A stretch of DNA of 42,857 nt from Clostridiales bacterium (GTDB lineage: Bacteria > Bacillota > Clostridia > Christensenellales > Aristaeellaceae), in contig SVGW01000019.1 in assembly GCA_015056125.1 (NCBI GenBank), positions 1-42,857 on the forward strand, in the 5' to 3' direction. Shown here in pieces: positions 15,530-23,278 of this stretch; the first letter of the stretch is position 1; each line of letters starts with the position of its first letter. The position numbers and the translations under genes were made by a program. The notes below the pieces were generated by a model, which was not told the origin of the DNA, ran no database searches, and saw only the letters and a program-made list of their open reading frames with translations.

Positions 15530-16897
15530 ATGCGTATTCTGATCATTGGCAGCGGCAAATTGGGCCATACTCTGGCTCAGCGGCTGGTGGATGAAGGCCA
15601 CGACGTGACGGTGGTGGAGCAGAATGAAAGCGTATTGCAAAAAACCGTGGACACCGTGGACGCCATGTTTATTCGGGGCAATGGCGTAAGCACCGAAACC
15701 CTTCGGGAAGCAGGGGCTGAAACGGCAGATATTGTGATCACCGCAACTGCGGGGGACGAAATCAACATGCTTTCCTGCCTGATTGCCAAGCGGCTTGGGG
15801 CCCAGTATGCCATCGCCCGCATCCGGGATCCGGAATACTTATCCAGCCTTGGCTTTTTGCAAAAGGAACTCTATATCGATTACGCCATCAATCCCGAACG
15901 GGCCACGGCACGGGAAATCAGCCGGATGCTGCGCTTCCCCTTTGCCGGGAATATTGAAACATTTGCCAGGGGCCGGGCGGAAATGGTGGATTTTCGCGCC
16001 GCCCAAGGGGATGCGGTGGTGGGCATTCCGTTAAAGGATATCTATAAAAAACGCCGCCAGCTGCCCCAGGTGCTCTTTGCCGCTGTGGAAAGAAACGGGG
16101 AATGCATCATTCCCAAGGGTGAATTTATCATTCAGCCCGGGGATCGGGTACATGTGGTATCCGACGTGGAAACCATCACCCACTTTTTTCATGCCCTTGG
16201 GAAGGGGATGGAAACCATTCGCTCCGTGCTGCTGCTGGGAGGTAGCCGCATTGCTTATTACCTGGCCTCTGTGCTGCTGAGGATGCACATTAAAGTAACC
16301 ATTATTGAAGTGAATCCTGAAAAGGCACGTTTCCTTTCCGAGCTTCTCCCCGGGGCCACGGTGATCGAAGGGGACGGCACCGATCAGGAATTGCTGGAAA
16401 GCGAGGGGCTTACCGATTTTCATGCCTTTGTGGCCCTGTCCAACCGGGATGAAGAAAACCTGATGGCGGGCTTTTATGCCAATCAGCGGGGCGTAAAAAA
16501 GGTGATCGTGAAATCCAGCCGGGAAAATTACTCCAGCATCATGCATAATATGGGCCTGGACAGCATCATCAGCACCCTGAACGTGGCCAGTAACAATATC
16601 CTGCGCACGGTGCGCACCCGGGCCAGCCGCGCCCATGCTACGGTGGAGAGAATGTATCGGCTGATGGATGGAAGGGCGGAGGCATTGGAATTTATTGCTG
16701 CGGCAGAGGATTCCTACATCCATATCCCTTTAAAAGATTTGAAAATCGCCAAGGATTGCCTGGTGGCCGTAATCGTCAGGGAGAATCAGGTGAAGATTCC
16801 CTTTGGTAACGACACCATTGAGGCCGGGGATCGTGTGGTGGTGATCAGTCGAAAGACGGGGCTGAGCAGCCTGAATGAAGTGCTGAGAAGGGATTAA
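15530..16897 (+). CDS. trkA: Trk system potassium transporter peripheral protein TrkA
   Basis: The 455-residue cytoplasmic protein gates the TrkH channel in response to bound nucleotide. It has two tandem RCK units. The first starts MRILIIGSGKLGHTLAQRL with a GxGxxG Rossmann loop and continues to a TrkA-C domain at about 140-220. The second starts SVLLLGGSRIAYYLASVLL and ends with another TrkA-C domain. The start is the second of two close ATGs, six bases after AAAGGAG; the other (15524) abuts the ribosome site. trkH follows after one base, so the two are coupled. Confidence 0.94.
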   Translation: MRILIIGSGKLGHTLAQRLVDEGHDVTVVEQNESVLQKTVDTVDAMFIRGNGVSTETLREAGAETADIVITATAGDEINMLSCLIAKRLGAQYAIARIRDPEYLSSLGFLQKELYIDYAINPERATAREISRMLRFPFAGNIETFARGRAEMVDFRAAQGDAVVGIPLKDIYKKRRQLPQVLFAAVERNGECIIPKGEFIIQPGDRVHVVSDVETITHFFHALGKGMETIRSVLLLGGSRIAYYLASVLLRMHIKVTIIEVNPEKARFLSELLPGATVIEGDGTDQELLESEGLTDFHAFVALSNRDEENLMAGFYANQRGVKKVIVKSSRENYSSIMHNMGLDSIISTLNVASNNILRTVRTRASRAHATVERMYRLMDGRAEALEFIAAAEDSYIHIPLKDLKIAKDCLVAVIVRENQVKIPFGNDTIEAGDRVVVISRKTGLSSLNEVLRRD

Positions 16898-16898
16898 A

Positions 16899-18338
16899 AT
16901 GAATCATAAGCTTGTATTTCGGTTGATGGGGCGGCTTTTGCTCATGGAAGCGGCGCTGATGATCCCATCGCTGCTGGTTTCCCTCATTTATGGAGAGGGC
17001 GACGCCATGGCATTTCTCATTGCAATTGGGATTACAGCCCTGTGTGGCGCGCTGCCTGCTTTTCTGTTTAAGCCCAGCCGCCAGGATTTAAACGCCCGGG
17101 ATGGGCTGGCTGTGGCCGGGCTGAGCTGGGCGGTGCTTTCCCTCTTTGGCGCGCTACCTTTTCTTATTTCCGGCGTGATTCCCCGTTTTGCCGATGCGTA
17201 TTTTGAAGCGGTGAGCGGCTTTACCACCACCGGCGCTACCATTCTATCCGATATTGAGGCGCTGCCCAAGGGCGTGCTTTTCTGGCGCAGCTTCACTCAC
17301 TGGATCGGCGGCATGGGCGTATTGGTATTCACATTGGCAGTGCTGCCCAAATTGTCCGGGCGCACGGCCCATCTGGCTCGGGCAGAAAGCCCCGGCCCCA
17401 CCTTTACCAAGCTGCTGCCCAAGATGGGCGATACGGCAAAAATCCTGTATCTGCTCTATTTTGCGTTGTCGTTTATTCTGTTTGTATGCCTTCTGATTTC
17501 AGGAATGAACGTGTATGACGCCTTGATTCATACCTTCGGTACTGCAGGTACGGGCGGCTTTTCCAATTACAATGCCAGCGTGGGTGCTTTTAATAGCCCT
17601 GCCATTGAATGGATTATTGCCGTTTTTATGATGCTCTTTGGCATCAATTTCGCCATGTATTATCATTTGCTGCGCAGAAACGTGAAGCCTATTTTGTGCA
17701 GTGAGGAGCTGAGGACATATTTGGGGATTATCCTAATATGCACCTTGGGAATAACGATTACAATTTTGCCCCAGTATAGTTTTGCCGACGGTCTACGCCA
17801 TGCGTTTTTCCAAGTTTCTGCCATTATGTCCACCACCGGCTTTGCATCTGCAAATTTTAATCTTTGGCCCCTTTTCGCCAGAATGCTGCTGGTCATCCTT
17901 ATTTTCGTGGGCGCCTGTGCAGGCTCCACGGCGGGTGGATTCAAAGTGAGCAGGATTGTGCTGCTGGTGAAAAGCGCAATTCGGGAAATTCAGCGTACCC
18001 TGCAGCCTCGAAAGGTGGCGGTGGTGCGTTTTGAGGGAAAACCAGTACAGGAAAGCACGTTGGGCGCGCTGGGCATTTATCTGTTTGTGTATGTGATCAC
18101 CTTTATCATCGGTACGCTGCTGCTTTCTCTGGAAACACAGGATCTTACTTCAGCCTTTACCGCCTGCCTTACTTGCATTTCAAATGTAGGCCCCGGTTTG
18201 AACCAAGTGGGGCCGGTTGAGAATTTTGCATTCTTCTCTTCTCCTATGAAGCTTTTGCTTTCCTTTATCATGCTGGCGGGCCGCCTGGAACTATACCCCA
18301 TGCTGGTACTTTTTGCGCCGTCTATGTGGAAAAAATGA
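16899..18338 (+). CDS. trkH: Trk potassium uptake membrane subunit TrkH
   Basis: The 479-residue membrane protein is the K+-conducting subunit of a Trk/Ktr system. Four pore-loop repeats can be read, each with a conserved glycine: SGFTTTGAT, GTAGTGGFSN, IMSTTGFASANF and CISNVGPGLN. Ten or so hydrophobic helices surround them. The C-terminus LSFIMLAGRLELYPMLVLF is typical of the family. It begins one base after trkA, consistent with a two-gene unit. Sodium-coupled (KtrB-like) and proton-coupled (TrkH) forms cannot be told apart here, though the two-RCK TrkA partner favours the Trk type. Confidence 0.95.
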   Translation: MNHKLVFRLMGRLLLMEAALMIPSLLVSLIYGEGDAMAFLIAIGITALCGALPAFLFKPSRQDLNARDGLAVAGLSWAVLSLFGALPFLISGVIPRFADAYFEAVSGFTTTGATILSDIEALPKGVLFWRSFTHWIGGMGVLVFTLAVLPKLSGRTAHLARAESPGPTFTKLLPKMGDTAKILYLLYFALSFILFVCLLISGMNVYDALIHTFGTAGTGGFSNYNASVGAFNSPAIEWIIAVFMMLFGINFAMYYHLLRRNVKPILCSEELRTYLGIILICTLGITITILPQYSFADGLRHAFFQVSAIMSTTGFASANFNLWPLFARMLLVILIFVGACAGSTAGGFKVSRIVLLVKSAIREIQRTLQPRKVAVVRFEGKPVQESTLGALGIYLFVYVITFIIGTLLLSLETQDLTSAFTACLTCISNVGPGLNQVGPVENFAFFSSPMKLLLSFIMLAGRLELYPMLVLFAPSMWKK

Positions 18339-18345
18339 GGAAAGA

Positions 18346-19197
18346 ATGATGCAATATGCGCTTTTGATGCTTGTAATTCTGCTGGTGAGCGGACAGAGTG
18401 TCGCCTCCAAGCAGTATAATGTTTCGGTGGAAAAGCCCAAGGCCTTCATCTATGCAGGCACTTCGGCCTTTTTTGCCATGGTGTTCTTTGCAGTAAGCGC
18501 TGGGTTCCGCCTGGAATACAGCCCGGATTATCTTCCCTATTCCCTGGGTTTTGGCATTTCCTATGCCGCCAGCACCATCGGTATGTTTTATTCCCTGCGC
18601 TGGGGCTCCATGGCGGTTGCCGGCCTGGCAGGCTCCTATTCTCTGCTGGTGCCCGCGTTTTACGGCATCTTTGCGCTGAATGAAAAAATGAGCGTGCCTG
18701 GGATCTTCGGCCTTGTGTTACTGGTGATTTCTGTTCTCCTGATCTGCGATACGAAGGGAAAAATCAAGTTTTCTCTGAAATGGGCGGTGGCGCTGGCGGT
18801 AATGTTTTTTGGAAACGGCATGTGCTCCACGGTGCAGAAAATGCAGCAGCTTGCCTGCCAGGGCGCCTATAAAAACGAATTTATGATCGTGGCGCTGGCA
18901 ATGGTGGTGGTGATCTGCGGGATCATGGCCCTGGTGAACCGGGAAAATCCCCGGGAACGGGCGGGCATCTGCCTGGGCCTTGGCGCAGTGCAGGGAACCA
19001 TGAACGGCATGTCCAATCTGCTGGTGATGATGCTCACGGGGATGATGGCCGGAACGATTTTGTATCCCTCCATTTCAGCAGGCCAGATTGTGGTGACTTT
19101 TGTGCTGGCCCTGGCCGTTTACAAGGAGAAATTCACGCCCCGGCAGCTGATTGGCTACATATTTGGCACGGTCTCGGTGATCCTGCTGAATATTTGA
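18346..19197 (+). CDS. DMT superfamily (EamA-like) transporter
   Basis: The 283-residue membrane protein begins at ATGATG after GAGGAAAGA, eight bases beyond the trkH stop. It has about ten hydrophobic segments arranged as two EamA-type halves, with small-residue-rich helices (SAGFRLEYSP; SLRWGSMAVAGLAGSYSLLVPAFYGIFALNEKMS; GTILYPSISAGQIVVTFVLALAVYKEKFT). The glutamate-containing loop NEKMS ... LVLLVISVLLICDTKGK is typical of drug/metabolite transporters. The transported compound is unknown. Its position after trkH suggests readthrough but not a shared function. R1 copy B begins 16 nt after its stop. Confidence 0.85.
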   Translation: MMQYALLMLVILLVSGQSVASKQYNVSVEKPKAFIYAGTSAFFAMVFFAVSAGFRLEYSPDYLPYSLGFGISYAASTIGMFYSLRWGSMAVAGLAGSYSLLVPAFYGIFALNEKMSVPGIFGLVLLVISVLLICDTKGKIKFSLKWAVALAVMFFGNGMCSTVQKMQQLACQGAYKNEFMIVALAMVVVICGIMALVNRENPRERAGICLGLGAVQGTMNGMSNLLVMMLTGMMAGTILYPSISAGQIVVTFVLALAVYKEKFTPRQLIGYIFGTVSVILLNI

Positions 19198-19213
19198 GAA
19201 AACGTAATAATAC

Positions 19214-19440
19214 GCGGGGGAAACCATTCTTTGGAGCCAAAGAACGGTTTCCTCCGCCCCCCTTCCAAGAAAGCTATTGAGAATACTGATTGGCTGCTTT
19301 TTTTCTGCAATTTCTCCCAGTTGCTTATACAAACAGGGAAACACAGATGATCCTGCGGCAACAAGAAATGAGCCCAGCCGGTTTTCTTGGGGAGGGTGCG
19401 GGAGGGGCTTTCTTTTTCCGAAAAGAAAGCTCCTCCCGCA
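19214..19440. repeat. R1 hairpin-ended palindromic element, copy B
   Basis: This 227-bp element follows the transporter gene and ends 13 bp before a parS site. The left hairpin runs GCGGGGGAAACC to GGTTTCCTCCGC (19214-19256). The right hairpin has 19-nt arms (GCGGGAGGGGCTTTCTTTT and its partner) around TCCG, ending at 19439. The inner block CCCAGCCGGTTTTCTTGGGGAG matches copy A with small changes; the left inner arm has decayed. Relative to copy A the right stem shows a C-G to G-C swap with pairing kept. With the parS site and recF ribosome site it accounts for the 330-nt gap. Confidence 0.82.
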
Positions 19441-19453
19441 TAAATTACTCTTA

Positions 19454-19469
19454 TGTTTCACGTGAAACA
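19454..19469. promoter_or_regulatory. parS site 1 (ParB/Spo0J binding)
   Basis: TGTTTCACGTGAAACA is a perfect 16-bp palindrome identical to the consensus chromosomal parS core, extended by one matched base on each side (19453-19470). It lies 58 bp before recF. ParB loads here to recruit SMC and segregate the origin region. Confidence 0.93.
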
Positions 19470-19527
19470 TTGACAGATGGAAAGATGTGTGGCAAACTGG
19501 GAAAGCGAAAAAAGGAGGTGGGATGAA

Positions 19528-20619
19528 ATGCGGATGACGGGCCTAAGGCTCCATGATTTCAGGGGCTATGGTCAGGTGCTTCTGTCGCCGCCCGAGGGCG
19601 TGACGGTGCTGGTGGGGGAAAATGGCGCAGGGAAAACTAATTTGCTGGAAGCGGTGCACCTGTGCTGCCTGGGCCGCAGCCATCGTACCTCTGCCGATAA
19701 AGAAATGATTCAAAGGGAGAAGGAAACCGCTGCCGTGCAATTGACGGTGGAAAAAAAGGACGGCTGCCATGAAGTGGGCGTGAGGCTGTTTGAAAATGCG
19801 CGCCGGAAAAAAGTGGTGTACGTCAACGGCAAAACCGCATCCCGAATCGGTGAACTCATGGGCCATGCCACCTGCGTGATCTTTTCTCCCGAGGATTTGG
19901 CGCTGGTGAAGGACGGCCCCCAGGTGCGCAGAAGATTCCTTGATATGCTGCTATCCCAGCAGCAAAGGGCCTATTTCTATGCTTTGCAAACTTATATGAC
20001 CGCGCTAAAGCAGCGCAATGCCCTTTTAAAAACCGGCGATACCCGCCAACTTCCCGCCTGGGATGAGCAATTGGCCGCTGCTGCTGCTCCGGTGGTGCGA
20101 TTGCGCCGGGAGGCGGCCCAGGCGCTGCATACCCAGGGGCAAACCCACTACCGCTACATTGGCGGCCGGGATGAGGAAGTGTTTTCTATGCGCTATCGAG
20201 GTGGCCTTGCGGAAAGCAAGGATCCTGTGGAAGAGATGCTGCGAGGCCTGCACGAATGCCGGGGAGAAGATTTGCGCCGGCAGACCACCTGCTTTGGCCC
20301 TCATCGGGATGATTTGGAGCTGTTCCTCTCCGGAGAACCGTTGAAAGCCTTTGCCTCCCAAGGGCAGATGCGAACAGCGGCCCTTTCCATGAAGCTGGCG
20401 GCCTTTGATCTCCTGGAAGCTGCCCAGGGGGAACCGCCCCTGCTTTTATTGGACGACGTGCTCAGCGAACTGGATCCCGATCGCCGCCGACGGCTGATTG
20501 CCCGCATCGGCCGCGCCCAGGCCCTGCTCACCTGCACCGACCAGGGGGATTTTGTAGGGGCTCACCCTGCTTGCGTGCTACACGTCAAAAATGGAAAGAT
20601 CACGGAGCAAAGGGAATAA
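19528..20619 (+). CDS. recF: DNA replication/repair protein RecF
   Basis: The 363-residue SMC-like ATPase helps load RecA at gapped DNA. Walker A GENGAGKT is at 30-37, and the Walker B/D-loop LLLLDDVLSELD lies near the C-terminus, with the signature region SQGQMRTAALSMKLA before it. The start is the ATG at MRMTGLRLHDF, seven bases after AAGGAGGTG; an upstream in-frame ATG lacks such a site. Usually recF lies between dnaN and gyrB by oriC. Here it is bounded by an R1 repeat and a DUF378 gene, and framed by two parS sites. That suggests an origin-proximal location with rearranged neighbours. Confidence 0.95.
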   Translation: MRMTGLRLHDFRGYGQVLLSPPEGVTVLVGENGAGKTNLLEAVHLCCLGRSHRTSADKEMIQREKETAAVQLTVEKKDGCHEVGVRLFENARRKKVVYVNGKTASRIGELMGHATCVIFSPEDLALVKDGPQVRRRFLDMLLSQQQRAYFYALQTYMTALKQRNALLKTGDTRQLPAWDEQLAAAAAPVVRLRREAAQALHTQGQTHYRYIGGRDEEVFSMRYRGGLAESKDPVEEMLRGLHECRGEDLRRQTTCFGPHRDDLELFLSGEPLKAFASQGQMRTAALSMKLAAFDLLEAAQGEPPLLLLDDVLSELDPDRRRRLIARIGRAQALLTCTDQGDFVGAHPACVLHVKNGKITEQRE

Positions 20620-20644
20620 GGCGCAAGAACGAAAAATGTCGAAT

Positions 20645-20660
20645 TGTTTCACGTGAAACA
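20645..20660. promoter_or_regulatory. parS site 2 (ParB/Spo0J binding)
   Basis: A second perfect TGTTTCACGTGAAACA lies 25 bp after the recF stop. The symmetry extends to 20 bp (20643-20662, ATTGTTTCACGTGAAACAAT). It is 1191 bp from site 1, so the two sites bracket recF. Confidence 0.93.
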
Positions 20661-20735
20661 ATATTGCCGCGGATGCATAGAACAGGCCTCTTTCCGCCAT
20701 ACTACTCCTGAACTTCAAAAAGGAGGAATGGAAAC

Positions 20736-20939
20736 ATGGCGGATAAAATTGCTCTGCTGCTTACCATCATTGGCGCGATTAACTGGGGACTCATCGGCAT
20801 CTTCCAGTTTGACCTGGTAGCTTATATTTTCGGGGGCCAGGCTGCGCTGCTCAGCCGGGTGATTTACACCCTGGTGGGCGCGGCGGGGCTGTGGTGCATC
20901 TCCCTGCTCTTTAGGGATCGGGAACCGGTGAAGGATTGA
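20736..20939 (+). CDS. DUF378 small membrane protein
   Basis: This 67-residue protein has two hydrophobic segments around the family motif. The opening MADKIALLLTIIGAINWGLI contains the diagnostic GAINWGL, then LVAYIFGGQ and VIYTLVGAAGLWCI follow. DUF378 proteins (YuzA-like) are small membrane proteins of unknown role, common in Firmicutes. AAGGAGG lies eight bases before the ATG. It is likely a single-gene unit: a parS site lies upstream and a terminator hairpin immediately downstream. Confidence 0.88.
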   Translation: MADKIALLLTIIGAINWGLIGIFQFDLVAYIFGGQAALLSRVIYTLVGAAGLWCISLLFRDREPVKD

Positions 20940-20948
20940 AAAATGCTT

Positions 20949-20976
20949 AAGAGCGCTTAAAAAGGCGCTCTTTCAT
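20949..20976 (+). terminator. intrinsic terminator after the DUF378 gene
   Basis: AAGAGCGC and GCGCTCTT form an 8-bp stem, followed by TCATTTTC, starting 10 nt after the stop codon. Confidence 0.75.
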
Positions 20977-21037
20977 TTTCTGTCACCAATTCGTTGCTTT
21001 TTGCCAGGAAAAGTGATGAAAGGAGGAAAAAAGGGCG

Positions 21038-21066
21038 TTCCATTTCCGGCAGAAATGTGATATACT
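21038..21066 (+). promoter_or_regulatory. putative extended -10 promoter for the Gfo/Idh/MocA gene
   Basis: TGATATACT (21058-21066) is a near-consensus extended -10, with a weak TTCCAT 17 bp upstream. It lies 51 nt before the ATG. Confidence 0.55.
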
Positions 21067-21116
21067 GTGATTACCCCATCAGGGATATGACGAAAGATAA
21101 CGGAGGATTATTTACC

Positions 21117-22163
21117 ATGAGCGTGAAGGCTGGCATTATTGGCTTTGGTTATATGGGCCATTTTCATCTGAACAAATCCCGGGAAGTGGGCATTCAGGTT
21201 GTCGCCGCTTATGATATCAAGCAGGAAAAGCTGGATGACGCCAAGGCGGAAGGCCTGGAGCCGTATAGCAGCTTGGAAAAGTTTTTGAAGCAGGATCTGG
21301 ATCTGGTGTTTGTGTGCACCCCCAATGACGTGCATGCCGAGCTGTGCATCGCCTGCCTCAATGCGGGAAAGAACGTAATGTGCGAAAAGCCCGTCACCAT
21401 GAATTCCAAGGAACTGGAGCAGGTGATCACTGCAGCGGAAAAGAATCAGAAAATCTTTACCGTGCACCAGAATCGCCGGTGGGACGTGGATTATCTCATG
21501 GTGAAAAATACCGTGGATTCCGGCGATATTGGCAATATCACCTCTATCCAGAGCCGGGTGTACGGCCAGCGCGGCGTGTGCTTTGGCTGGCGCGCCGATC
21601 CCAAAGCGGGCGGCGGCATGCTCTATGACTGGGGCATTCATCTGATCGACCAGTTCCTGTGCATGTTCCGGGGCCATAAGGTGACCAGCGTGTATGCTCG
21701 CCTCCAGAGCATCCTCACCCCCGCCGTGGATGATAGCTTCGAATTGCAGCTGATTTTTGATAATAATGTGTGTGCCAAGGTGCAGGTGGGCACCTTCTGC
21801 CTCCAGGATCTGCCCCGCTGGTTTGTATACGGCGACCGTGGCACCCTGAAGATCGATGATTTCTCCGGAAAAACCGGCGGCATGGCCCGGATCAAGGGCC
21901 AGGTGCAGGGCTTTGACAGCGTATTTGGCAAGAACCTGGGCCCCAGCCGCACCATGGCGCCCCTGAAGCCCGAATATCTGGAAACCCTGCCCATGCCCGT
22001 GGCGGAAACCGATCCTTACGAATATCACCGCAATCTGAAGGCCTCTGTGAAGGGCGAAGCCAAGCCCTATGTGTCCTTTGAAGATATGCGCCGGGATATG
22101 AAGATTGTGGATCTGGCTTTTGAATCCTCTGCCAAGAATATGGTAATCAAGACGGAAATCTAA
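21117..22163 (+). CDS. Gfo/Idh/MocA family oxidoreductase
   Basis: The 348-residue protein starts at MSVKAGIIGFGYMGHFH, ten bases after CGGAGG. It has an N-terminal Rossmann domain with GFGYMG, the strand end VFVCTPNDVHAELC, and the family EKPVTMNSKE motif (glutamate-lysine in CEKPV). A C-terminal alpha/beta substrate domain contains GGGMLYDWGIHLIDQ. Such enzymes oxidise or reduce sugars and inositols with NAD(P). The substrate is not readable; the GH-type genes further downstream make a sugar derivative reasonable. It is a single gene with its own promoter. It is followed by a half R1 repeat and a strong terminator. Confidence 0.92.
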   Translation: MSVKAGIIGFGYMGHFHLNKSREVGIQVVAAYDIKQEKLDDAKAEGLEPYSSLEKFLKQDLDLVFVCTPNDVHAELCIACLNAGKNVMCEKPVTMNSKELEQVITAAEKNQKIFTVHQNRRWDVDYLMVKNTVDSGDIGNITSIQSRVYGQRGVCFGWRADPKAGGGMLYDWGIHLIDQFLCMFRGHKVTSVYARLQSILTPAVDDSFELQLIFDNNVCAKVQVGTFCLQDLPRWFVYGDRGTLKIDDFSGKTGGMARIKGQVQGFDSVFGKNLGPSRTMAPLKPEYLETLPMPVAETDPYEYHRNLKASVKGEAKPYVSFEDMRRDMKIVDLAFESSAKNMVIKTEI

Positions 22164-22177
22164 GAACGGATATTATT

Positions 22178-22245
22178 GCGAGAGGGCCTTTCTTTTTGGA
22201 AAAAGAAAGGCCCTCTCGCGCTCTCCCAAAGAAAACCGGCTGGAA
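22178..22245 (-). repeat. R1 element, copy C (right half only)
   Basis: A 20-bp perfect hairpin (22178-22197 with 22200-22219; GCGAGAGGGCCTTTCTTTTT) is followed by GCTCTCCCAAAGAAAACCGG. That is the reverse complement of the right-hand part of copies A and B. The left hairpin and inner spacer are not recognisable. It lies 15 nt after the oxidoreductase stop codon. Confidence 0.78.
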
Positions 22246-22289
22246 ATATGCAATCTGCCATGCAAAGGCCAATGCTTCCCAGATAGAAG

Positions 22290-22328
22290 AAAGCAGGAGA
22301 TCGCTTCGAGCGGTTCTCCTGCTTTTTC
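22290..22328 (+). terminator. intrinsic terminator in the convergent gap before sdaAA
   Basis: AAAGCAGGAGA pairs with TCTCCTGCTTT, with an inner CGC-TTCGA-GCG hairpin, and TTTTTC follows on the plus strand. It serves the oxidoreductase gene and, read from the other side, may also stop sdaAA transcripts. Confidence 0.88.
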
Positions 22329-22365
22329 ATGATCAAATTTTTAATTCTTCATTTTAAATTCATAA

Positions 22366-23211
22366 TTATTTTTTGCATGCCGCCGGGCAGGCAGCGCAGC
22401 CTCCCTCGCCTGTTTCCCGCAAGGAGGGGGGTAATTGATCGCCCACGGCTTTCATGGCGTCGATCACTTCATCGGGGGGCAAGGGGCAGGAAATGCCGGC
22501 CAGGGCCAGATCTGCCGCTACAAAAGCACCGGCCACCCCGGAAGCATTGCGGTATACGCAGGGCACTTCCACCAGCCCGCGCACGGGATCGCACACCAGG
22601 CCCATCACATTCATCAACGCAAAGGCGCAGGCATCCGCGCTCTGCTGGGGCTTGCCGCCTCTTAAAAACACCATGGCCGCCGCAGCCATGGCCGCCGCGC
22701 TGCCGCATTCCGCCTGGCATCCTCCCTGTGCGCCGGAAATGCTGGCCCGGGTAGCGATCACTTCGCCCACAGCCGCCGCCACCAGCAGCGCATCCCGAAG
22801 GGCTTCATCGGAAAAGCCGAATTCCTCCTGGGCGGTGAGCAGGGCCGCGGGCAAAATGCCGCAGGCCCCGGCTGTAGGAGCGGCCACGATTTTGCCCATG
22901 GAAGCGTTGCATTCCGCAATGGCCAAGGCCCGGGCCGCCGCTCTGCCCAGATAATTGCCTCCCACGGTGGCATTTTGATCCACGGCGGATTGTAATTTAG
23001 CTGCCTGGCCGCCGGTCATGCCGCTCATGGAGCGAAGATGGGGATCAAATCCCTTTTCCGCGCTCTGGCGCATCACCCGCAGTGCTTCCTCCATCCGTGC
23101 GTTGATGATATCGGCGGTAACGCCGCTGTTTTTCATTTCCCGCTGCCGGGCGGCTTCTGCCAGCCCCGCGGTTTCTGCCCGTTTTACCAGGTTTTCCAAA
23201 GAATATTCCAT
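22366..23211 (-). CDS. sdaAA: L-serine dehydratase, Fe-S type, alpha subunit
   Basis: The 281-residue protein starts at MEYSLENLVKRAE, ten bases after GGAGG. It is the catalytic alpha subunit of the two-subunit [4Fe-4S] serine ammonia-lyase, converting L-serine to pyruvate and ammonia. Motifs include MSGMTGGQAAKL, ATVGGNYLGRAAARAL, APTAGACGILPAALL, QGGCQAECGSAAAMA and CDPVRGLVEVPCVYRNA. A C-terminal cysteine cluster (CAACPAACKK) is probably part of the cluster site or an added metal site. The beta subunit gene is not in the window, although the two usually adjoin. It is the last gene of a minus-strand run with dus and the DeoR regulator. Confidence 0.92.
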   Translation of the reverse strand: MEYSLENLVKRAETAGLAEAARQREMKNSGVTADIINARMEEALRVMRQSAEKGFDPHLRSMSGMTGGQAAKLQSAVDQNATVGGNYLGRAAARALAIAECNASMGKIVAAPTAGACGILPAALLTAQEEFGFSDEALRDALLVAAAVGEVIATRASISGAQGGCQAECGSAAAMAAAAMVFLRGGKPQQSADACAFALMNVMGLVCDPVRGLVEVPCVYRNASGVAGAFVAADLALAGISCPLPPDEVIDAMKAVGDQLPPSLRETGEGGCAACPAACKK

Positions 23212-23278
23212 CAGCAAAATGCCTCCGTTATGAAAAATCAAGGTTTATTTTATCACAGGATATGGGGAAAAGAAAGCC

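Noticed and set aside
19470..19498. TTGACA directly after parS site 1 as a recF promoter
   Set aside because: The -35 is perfect, but the hexamer 17 bp downstream (CAAACT) is a poor -10, so it is too weak to annotate.
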